A stretch of 64,000 bases of DNA, from positions 682,001 to 746,000 of the forward strand of contig NC_058148.1 in assembly GCF_011075055.1 (NCBI RefSeq), given 5' to 3'. Numbering within the stretch: the stretch's first letter is position 1; the number at the start of each line of letters is the position of its first letter. Source of the DNA: Mangifera indica. Its lineage: Eukaryota; Streptophyta; Magnoliopsida; Sapindales; Anacardiaceae. The notes under the pieces were generated by a model. The model was not told the DNA's origin. It was given only the letters and a program-made list of their open reading frames with translations, and made no database searches. A program made the translations under genes and the position numbers. Positions 56,668 to 64,000 of the stretch are shown here, one piece after another.

Positions 56668-58521
56668 TTAAAGTGGCTTTTCGACAGGAAATTGTGGAAG
56701 CCGGTTCAAATATTTATGATATTTTTTGTCCTTCAATAGTGACCGCATGACTAAAGACATCGTACACTCTGTCGGCTTCAAATTTCTGTCCGCCATCTTA
56801 TGAAGGAGTTCAAAAACTTTTGGTATCTCATTACTTTTGAGGAAACTGGACATAAGTGTATTAAATGTCAATGTATCTGGAGCACAACCTTTTTCCTCCA
56901 TGTACAAAAACAACTCATTTGCCTTTTCTAGTTCTCCATTTTTACAAAGCCCATTGATCAAAATATTATACGTTACAATGTCTGGCATGAGGTTTTCATG
57001 TTGAGAAAATTTCTGAAATAGCTCCCATGCAGTTTCAAATCTCCCTGCTTTAAACAATCCATCAATGAGGGAATTCATGCTTTCAAGGCTAAGTGCAAAC
57101 TTATTAGTTACTATAGTGTTAACCATTTCCACTGCTTCTAAAGCGCATCCATTCTTGCAAAGTCCATCAATGAATATGCTATATGTCCGAGGATTAGGTA
57201 AAACACCATTAAGTTGCATCTCATCAACTAATTTCCATGCATGTTTTACTTCAGCTCTAAGAAAAAGGCCACCTAACAAGGTGTTATAAGTAATCACATT
57301 AGACCTAATTCCTTTTGAAATCATCTCTCGATAAAGAATAAGCGCTTTGTTGGCCATTTTATTCTTGCAATACCAATTAATTAAAGTATTGTAGCAAACA
57401 ACATCAAGTCCATACCCCTTTCTAGCTATGGAATCAAACAACTCCCTTGCATCACCAATTCTACCAACTAAGCAATAACCATTAATTAAAATTTTGTAAG
57501 TATAAACATTGGGATCCACACCTATTTGAATCATCATTTCCAACAACTTATTTGCTTCATCCAATTGCCCTTTCTTGCAAAGTTGATCTATTATCACATT
57601 AAAAGTCACTACTGAAGGCTGTACGCCTTGATCCATCATCGCAATAAATAAACTTTTACCATTCTCCCAATCACCCAGAGAAAACAAACAATGAATTAGA
57701 GTGGTATAAGTAACTTCGTTTGGACTAATTCCCAAACCCTTCATTTCCAAATACAATTCCCTTGCCTTCTTAACTAACCCAGCCTTACATAGACCATCAA
57801 TTATAGTAGTATAAGTAACAACGTCTGGTTTACAGAAAACACCAGATTCTTCATTTCCCTTAGTCATTTCTTCATGGAACTTAAGTGCAACATTTATCCT
57901 CCCTGCTTTACACAAGCCATCAATCAAAATGTTGCAAGTGATAACATCAGGCCTACAACCAACAACAGCCATTTTATCAAACAATTCCATTGATTCCATA
58001 ATCTTTCTCTCTACACACAGACCTTTAATCAAAGAAGTAAAAGTAACTGCATCTGGGCTAAAACCCTGCTTCAAAATTTTTCCAAAAACCGCATGCGCTT
58101 CAAAAACCCTTTTAATATTACACAAGCAATTTATAAAAATTTTCAAAGACCCAAAATCTAGAGACAGCCCAGTTGAATTCAACCGATTATAAAGCGAAAT
58201 GACGTCGTAATAATGCTTCTTCTTGGCAAGTGCACCGAACAAAATGTTGAATGAGGAAATTGGAGAAATAGGTTGTGAATCAATCATGTAATCAAAACAG
58301 TAAAGTGCTTCATTCAAAGTAAACTTACCTGATCGACAGTTTTCTTTGAGGAATTTAGCAAGTGAGGCTTGATCAAGGGAGTTTTTGAAAGAACATGAAA
58401 GCTCTTTTTTGGATGTCGAAGTCGTGAAGTTGTGTGAGTGAATTAAAAAAGACGAAATATTATCTTTCATCGATGGGTTTCGAGAGAATGAAGAAGAACG
58501 AAAGGAGGATTTTAAAGCCAT
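56668..58521 (-). CDS. P-class PPR protein, restorer-of-fertility-like
   Basis: An intronless frame of 617 aa. The first 40 residues are rich in Ser, Arg and Lys with few acids, fitting a mitochondrial targeting peptide. About 14 full PPR motifs of 35 residues run from about residue 88 to 585, then a degenerate one; the fourth has a six-residue insertion ('GNEESGVF'). There is no E, DYW or SMR domain, so it is P class. The entry 'NEALYCFDYMI...SSFNILFGALAKKKHYYDVISLYNRLNSTG' is typical of the restorer-of-fertility-like clade, whose members bind specific mitochondrial RNAs and promote cleavage or processing. Three broken relatives lie in this window, as expected of this fast-changing clade. 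The start is the first ATG after a TATA-like site. Confidence 0.92.
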   Translation of the reverse strand: MALKSSFRSSSFSRNPSMKDNISSFLIHSHNFTTSTSKKELSCSFKNSLDQASLAKFLKENCRSGKFTLNEALYCFDYMIDSQPISPISSFNILFGALAKKKHYYDVISLYNRLNSTGLSLDFGSLKIFINCLCNIKRVFEAHAVFGKILKQGFSPDAVTFTSLIKGLCVERKIMESMELFDKMAVVGCRPDVITCNILIDGLCKAGRINVALKFHEEMTKGNEESGVFCKPDVVTYTTIIDGLCKAGLVKKARELYLEMKGLGISPNEVTYTTLIHCLFSLGDWENGKSLFIAMMDQGVQPSVVTFNVIIDQLCKKGQLDEANKLLEMMIQIGVDPNVYTYKILINGYCLVGRIGDARELFDSIARKGYGLDVVCYNTLINWYCKNKMANKALILYREMISKGIRSNVITYNTLLGGLFLRAEVKHAWKLVDEMQLNGVLPNPRTYSIFIDGLCKNGCALEAVEMVNTIVTNKFALSLESMNSLIDGLFKAGRFETAWELFQKFSQHENLMPDIVTYNILINGLCKNGELEKANELFLYMEEKGCAPDTLTFNTLMSSFLKSNEIPKVFELLHKMADRNLKPTECTMSLVMRSLLKDKKYHKYLNRLPQFPVEKPL

Positions 58522-58567
58522 GTAGTGAAGAGACCTGAAGGTGTGATACAGATGAATACCTAATCCT

Positions 58568-58575
58568 AATATATA
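58568..58575 (-). promoter_or_regulatory. Possible TATA box of the PPR gene
   Basis: TATATATT on the minus strand lies 47 bases before the ATG. This would give a very short leader, so a start further upstream is also possible. Confidence 0.35.
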
Positions 58576-59084
58576 CTGAATTAGTGCGATATGGCGGGAA
58601 GTTATCTTGAGCTAATATGCGTATGAACCGTATCAGCGCCGGTTTTGGCACAGCCCACTGGGCCTATAGGTTGTACCTGACCTATTGTCGGACTCGTCTG
58701 CAAAAATTATTAAACTTATTTACATGATTTTTTATATAGAGTCGTATCATATTAGACTTTTAATAAGCCAACCCACATGCATTTGCCAAGTAATGGGGTT
58801 AACCTGTTAGGAAAATATTTTTTATTAAATAATTTTTAAATTATGTTTTCTAATTAAAAAATTAAATTATAATTAAAAAGAAAATAAACATATTTATAAT
58901 TAGTGAATTGAGTACTCATAGTCAATTTCGCTAACGTACGATCTAAACTTTTGAGTTTGATTGAAACTTACATTTTACTCAACTTTTATTATAGTAAGCC
59001 AGGAAAATCGATGATTATATTATTTTATATGTGTAGCATCTCACATTTAAAAGAAGGCTAAAGGACTTTTTCCCATCCAAAGAT
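58576..59084. other. PPR upstream region
   Basis: AT-rich sequence without a gene or recognisable element. Confidence 0.5.
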
Positions 59085-59900
59085 TAGTGTTTTTTTAAGT
59101 TTTCACTTATTAACTTTAAAAATCTCAAACACTTACTCATCTATTAATTTTTTTCAATTCTTGTTAAGGATAAAATTGTTATTTAATAAAAATATTTTAA
59201 GAAACTAAAATTTTTTTATTTCTCGTAAGTTTAAAAACCAATATTTCCCCCCACCCCCAATATTTGAAAAGTGATAAATTCCCCCTTAAGTTTTCGATCT
59301 CCTCCTCTCCAGCAAACAACGACTTCCTGGTTGTCGACATTCTCCCTCCCAGTTAGCTTATCTCCCCCTCCCAATCCTTATGTTGCTCTCTCTTGTCGTC
59401 ATTATCTTTAACAAAAATGTTTTGTCTTTGTGAGTGATGTTCATCCAAATCGATGAATGAAGCGCGACTAACAAAAACATATAAACGAAGACGTTGGTCA
59501 GTGAACGATGTTCATCCAAATTTGAATGCATCCTAGACGTGTCTTTGTTGCTTTTTGAATAAGGGAAGGCAATCATCAAACGTGATTTGAATAAGGGAGG
59601 GAGGCAAAGACATTGGAAGGGGAAGATAAGTCGATTGAGAAGAAGAATGTCGATGATCTAGAAGATGTTGTTCATCGAAGAAGAGGTGATTGAAACACTA
59701 GGTGGGCATTTATCACTTTTGAAACCTTCGGTTGGGGCAGTTGGGTGGTGGGGGGGAAATGTTAGATTTTTACACCTAGGGAAAAATTGCGATAAATTTT
59801 TTATTTTTTAAAATATTTTTATTAAATAACAATTTTACCCCTCATAATAACTAGAAAAATTAATTGATCAACTGTTAGATAATTTTATGCTAAATATCAC
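59085..59900. mobile_element. Fold-back element (long inverted repeats)
   Basis: The left arm carries 'aaaattgttatttaataaaa', 'tttccccccaccccc' and 'gtgataaattccccc'. The right arm carries their complements ('ttttattaaataacaatttt', 'ggtgggggggaaa', 'tttatcactttt') in mirror order. Arms are about 200-250 bp with scattered mismatches; the centre (about 59380-59640) holds two copies of 'gatgttcatccaaat'. There is no coding sequence. Its class is not clear. Confidence 0.65.
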
Positions 59901-60976
59901 ATCTAGCTATTTCGTTGGTCAATGTGACAGGCTCTATCAAGGCTGAAACCTTTTAACAACAGGGCAAAACTAAAAGTAAATGAAGGTTCCATGTATAATA
60001 ATAAAATTATATGTATATGTTTTGAATATACAATTAAATATACAAAATGTGTGTTATCATGCGATTAAGTAATTCTAAATTAAAGATAAAATAATCCCTA
60101 ATTACACAAAAATACATAATCTCTGTATCCAAATATTTATTCAAAACATTGCATCTATAGCATTGTTCATGTATAAATATCAGTCGAGTTCCACATGGTT
60201 GGTTGTCTCTAGAACTTATTATTGCCATCCATTTTTGTCTACTATTAGAGACTCATCACAGATAGAAAATAGGATATATTGTTATGAGTATATTATATAA
60301 CAAATCTATTTGAAATGTTCACATAATTATACCGTTTTACTATTTGTTTCCAAATATTGTAGCTTAATTGCCAGTTCAACTTATTTGAGTTAGAGCCAAG
60401 AGTGTGTTTAGTTTGACAGGTAAATGAAATGATATCATTATATCCAATTCAAAGTGTTCTTTTGCCCTAATATTACATTATGTGAGTTGTATAAAATGAT
60501 ATCGTTTTACTTAAAAATTTAGTGTAAAAAAGTCATCATTTTGCTCTAAGTTTGTCAAACTTTGAGTTCGTATCTATGATATTGAGCTCCTGCAAGCTGA
60601 GCTTGGTTATTCCCTAATATATTGAGTTTGAGCTTAAGCTCATATTCTTTAAATCTTCCTTTTATGTCAAGTTAAGCTTGAGTTCAAGCTAACTCAAATC
60701 CACCTCCTTGTTCATTTTTGTTTTTAACTTCTACACCAATGATTAAAGGGGTGTCAAGTGGACAACAATTTACACAATTGTGAGGTTGGAATGAGACAAA
60801 AGGTGATCGACAAAAGTTAAGGACCCTTTGTGAAATTTATCAAAATATTCATCTTTGTAACGTTTTTGCGATTGCGTTTTGCATTGTCCTTACCTAATTG
60901 AAAACGAGAAAAACACTCCCTTGCATCTTGGAAAAGAGGTAATGTTTCATCTTTTTGAACTCCCTTGCAAAACTTT
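59901..60976. other. Intergenic AT-rich region
   Basis: No gene recognised. The segment near 60020-60110 resembles AT-rich insertions near 52990 and 24970 (shared 'gttatcatatgattg'-like and 'aaagataaa' motifs), possibly an old miniature element. Confidence 0.4.
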
Positions 60977-62090
60977 TATATTCTTTCAAAAACTCCCCTA
61001 AACAAACTTCACTTGCTAAATTCCTCAAAGAAAATTGTTGATCAAGAAAGTTTACTGTACATGAAGCACTCTACTATTTTGATTACATGATTAATTTGTA
61101 ACCAATTTCTCCGATTTTGTCATTCAGCATCTTGTTTGGCTCACTTGGCAAGAAGAAGCATTATAATGAGGTTATTTCGCTATATAATAGGTTGAATTCA
61201 ACTGCATTTTCTCTAGATTTTATGTTTTCGAGCATTTTGATGAATTGCTTATGTAATATTAAAAGGGTTTCTGAAGGTTATGCTATTTTGTGGAAAATTT
61301 TGAAGCAGGGTTTGGCCCAAATGTGGTGACTTATACTTGTTTGATTAAAGGTCTATATGTAGAGGGAAAGATTATGGAGTCGATGGAATTGTTTTGGAAA
61401 TTGGTTGTTGGTGGGCCTAATTTTTACACTTTCAGCACTTTGATTGATGGCATGTGTAAAACGGGGAAGAGTTGCAATTAAGTTGCATGAAGAAATGGCT
61501 CAGGGGAATGAAAAATCTGTTGTCATTTGTAGGCCAAATGTTGTTACTTATACTACTATAATTGATGGTCTATGTAAGGTTGGGTTATTTAAAAAGGCGA
61601 GAAAGTTTTATTTGGAAATAAAAGGATCAATAATTAGTCCAAACGAAGTCACTTATACCACTCTAGTTCATTGTTTGTTATAATGGATCAAGGAGTGCAG
61701 CCTTTCATGGTGACTTTTAATGTGATAATAGATGAACTTAGCAAGAAAGGGAAATTAGATGAAGCAAATAGGTTATTGGAATTGATTATTCGAAGAATGT
61801 GGATCCTAGTGTTTATACTTGCAACATTTTAGTTAATGGTTATTGCTTAGTTGGTAGAATTGGTAATGGAAGGCAATTGGTAGACCTGATGTTATAAGAT
61901 TTTAGTCTGTATCAAGAGATGATTTCAAAAGGAATTAGGCCTAATGTGATTACTTATAGCAGCCTGCTAGATGGCTTTTTTCTTAGAGCTGAGGTGAAAA
62001 TGCACGAAAATCACTTGATGAGATACAACTTAACGGTGTTATTGGGAATAATCAAACATGCGAGGATCAAATTCTATGAATTATATAAAT
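60977..62090 (+). pseudogene. Inverted PPR pseudogene (copy D)
   Basis: Broken relative of the PPR gene on the opposite strand. It starts at the equivalent of residue 44 ('SFKNSL') and includes 'SILFGSLGKKKHYNEVISLYNRLNST', 'LMNCLCNIKRV', 'NVVTYTCLIKGLYVEGKIMESMELF', 'VVTYTTIIDGLCKVGLFKKARKF' and 'ISPNEVTYTTLVHCL'. It ends near the equivalent of 'EMQLNGV' at about 62040-62090. Frame changes near 61100, 61300 and 61470 and deletions near 61680 and 61870 disable it. The N-terminal targeting part is absent. Confidence 0.9.
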
Positions 62091-64000
62091 AAGGATTTGC
62101 ATACCCGAATTAATTTTCAATGAAGCTTCTTCGAAAACGGCGTAAGATATTGACGTTAGTCTATTTCCATGATGCCATTCGTCTACGTACTAATTTCTAT
62201 TTGGGAGACAGAATCTATGCATTGCTTTTGCAGAAGAAGAGGGGAGAAGTGGATCTGGATCCAATATCTCCCACTAACACATGACGAAAGACCCCCAAAC
62301 CAAATACTTAGCCACAGAAATCTCATATATCAATACGTTTCATACTTGAAAATGTATCGTACGACCTCGCGAGCAACCTATACTTGAGAGCTAAATACTA
62401 TGCATCTATTAGGAATAGTATAGCCATTTCAATCCGAATAAAACAAAAAAAATCATTAGGCTCGCAGCACCCTAGACTTATTTGATAACACTAGCTCCCT
62501 TCAATCCTTTATTTATTATTGTGTTATTTTCTTATGTATCCATGATCAAATCTAATCTCCCATATAAGTGACATGATCGGTCAACTAATAAACAAACATA
62601 ACATGTAAGTCTTCCTCTTCTATTCGAAATTCTCAATTTAAACTTAGTGTTTTTCTAGTCATGTTTCATAGACCGAATCATGCATGACCATAGGTTCCAA
62701 GCTAAGATAACAATATTAAGAGTAAATATCAAATAACAATAAAGAGTCAAAGGGGACCAATATGAGGTAATTCTCATAAAGTCTCACACAGTGAAGGAGC
62801 AGGAATTCATCCTCTCACTACTTTAACTGGTCATCTTACTTATGCAACATGGTATGAACCATATGTTGTAGTATGTATTTTCTTTTCAAATGTCATTCAC
62901 AACACTGTACAGATCTTAGTTCAGTCGCTATACCCAACGTCTAACCTGAGTTCTTAATCATCTTCACACTGGCAGGTATTTATCTATATTAAGAACTCAC
63001 ATCTAACATTCACAAGTTATTTGGATGTGGGAAATTCAAATCGGTCATTTTCAAATGTATCTATTCATAACCTCATCTTGATCAATTATCAAGGCAACAT
63101 TTTTAACTTCAATAAACCTTTTCTTGAGAAATTTGTCTCCCAATGGTATGTTTTCTCAACATCACATTTCTCAAGAATAATGTCTCATCTTTGCTTGCTC
63201 TCCCAACGTCAAAGGTGATTGCTCATATGAGTGAGCTAATTTATAACTTGTGTGATATTACAATCTTATTGAGCCAAAAAAAACATGTGTATGCAATTAA
63301 AACCCGAGAATTTCTAGATACAAGTTTAAAACATAAAATAAACTTGAATTTATGGTTTTCAACGTTGTGTTACTAATACAATATATAAGTTTAACACTTA
63401 TCAATCATAGTTTATGTAATCTAAGAGATTTAACATGTACAAGATATACTTTTCTTAGAATAATGTCAGTTAAAGGATCAGTGACCATACAATACGTAAA
63501 ATTATATTGTGCGTTCATTTCCCTATTAAAAATGCAGTCTCTTATTACATTGTGTCTAGTGTTGATATATTTGGTTATCTTATAAAAGTTCAGGATCTTT
63601 TATTTCAAAAGATAATTATTGTTCCGATAATATCATCCTATTTACTCAGGTTCACGAAAAATCTTCTTAATCAAACAGTTTCTTGCATATTTATTAAACA
63701 GGCTATATACTAGGTTGTCGAGGTGGATACGACTACACATCTTTATTTCTTATTGCTCCAATATATAGGCCCTTTTGGTGTAAGAAAAACATAACCTTAA
63801 TTTAATTTGTGTTGGTTTAAATACTTCACAAACTCGTATCTCAATAGTCAATCAAACGCAAATTCGATTCTTAATCACATAAAAATAATCCACAGAGCCT
63901 TTTAAAATATCAAAATTCTACATACAGCCTTTCAGCACTTTTTTCAACATTTACATATATCGACCACCAACCCAACAATAAAAATAAATATTCGGGCATG
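62091..64000. other. Unassigned right end
   Basis: No recognisable coding domain. The composition changes near 62400: the stretch 62480-63700, with 'caggtatttatctatatt' and 'ggatgtgggaaattcaaatc', looks like a decayed LTR-type repeat, but I found no ends, primer site or second copy in the window. The short open stretches here show no family features. Confidence 0.35.

Noticed and set aside
1..64000. tRNA, rRNA or other structured RNA genes
   Set aside because: I looked for the conserved tRNA B-box and rRNA core motifs by eye on both strands and found none I could support; a tRNAscan or Infernal search was not possible.

Overview
The window is nuclear DNA of a flowering plant, most likely a eudicot. 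Its genes have introns with GT/AG ends, and it is AT-rich and crowded with nested plant transposons. It carries a FAR1-related transcription factor, a restorer-of-fertility-like PPR gene and a group VII ERF. I cannot name the species.

Layout. 1-7.56 kb is a nest of related Mutator-like elements (MULEs) of the type that carries a transposase on one strand and a DUF1985 protein on the other. 7.76-12.8 kb holds an intact FAR1-RELATED SEQUENCE gene, closest to FRS11 (three coding exons, 680 aa). 13.4-22.8 kb is a third, long MULE with both terminal inverted repeats and a 9-bp target duplication. 23.4-26.9 kb is an intact gene for a twin-CX9C mitochondrial protein of the CMC2 family, with a complete TRIM retrotransposon in its first coding intron. 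27.6-28.6 kb is a hAT-like element with strong hairpins. 29.2-37.2 kb is a decayed L1-type LINE split by a 2.2-kb solo LTR. 37.2-39.4 kb is the downstream flank of a lost PPR gene. 39.4-45.3 kb is a decayed Athila-like gypsy element. 45.9-52.8 kb is a decayed copia element that contains a small TRIM and a segment bearing a group VII ERF gene and a hAT transposase fragment. 52.8-58.5 kb holds a PPR 3'-end pseudogene fused to a CMC2 exon-1 pseudogene, then an intact 617-aa PPR gene. 59.1-59.9 kb is a fold-back element, 61.0-62.1 kb an inverted PPR pseudogene, and the last 1.9 kb has no recognisable gene.

How it fits together. Three genes look functional: the FRS gene, CMC2 and the PPR gene; the last two are predicted to act in mitochondria. 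The stretches 23.7-39.4 kb and 52.8-58.5 kb share the same order (CMC2, then a minus-strand unknown gene fragment, then PPR flank). They are duplicated blocks that were later broken by a LINE, TRIM, hAT, gypsy and copia elements. The ERF is the most unusual item: a short oxygen-sensor-type ERF with an intact MCGG start and intron, lying inside a retrotransposon and carrying substitutions in the DNA-binding domain.
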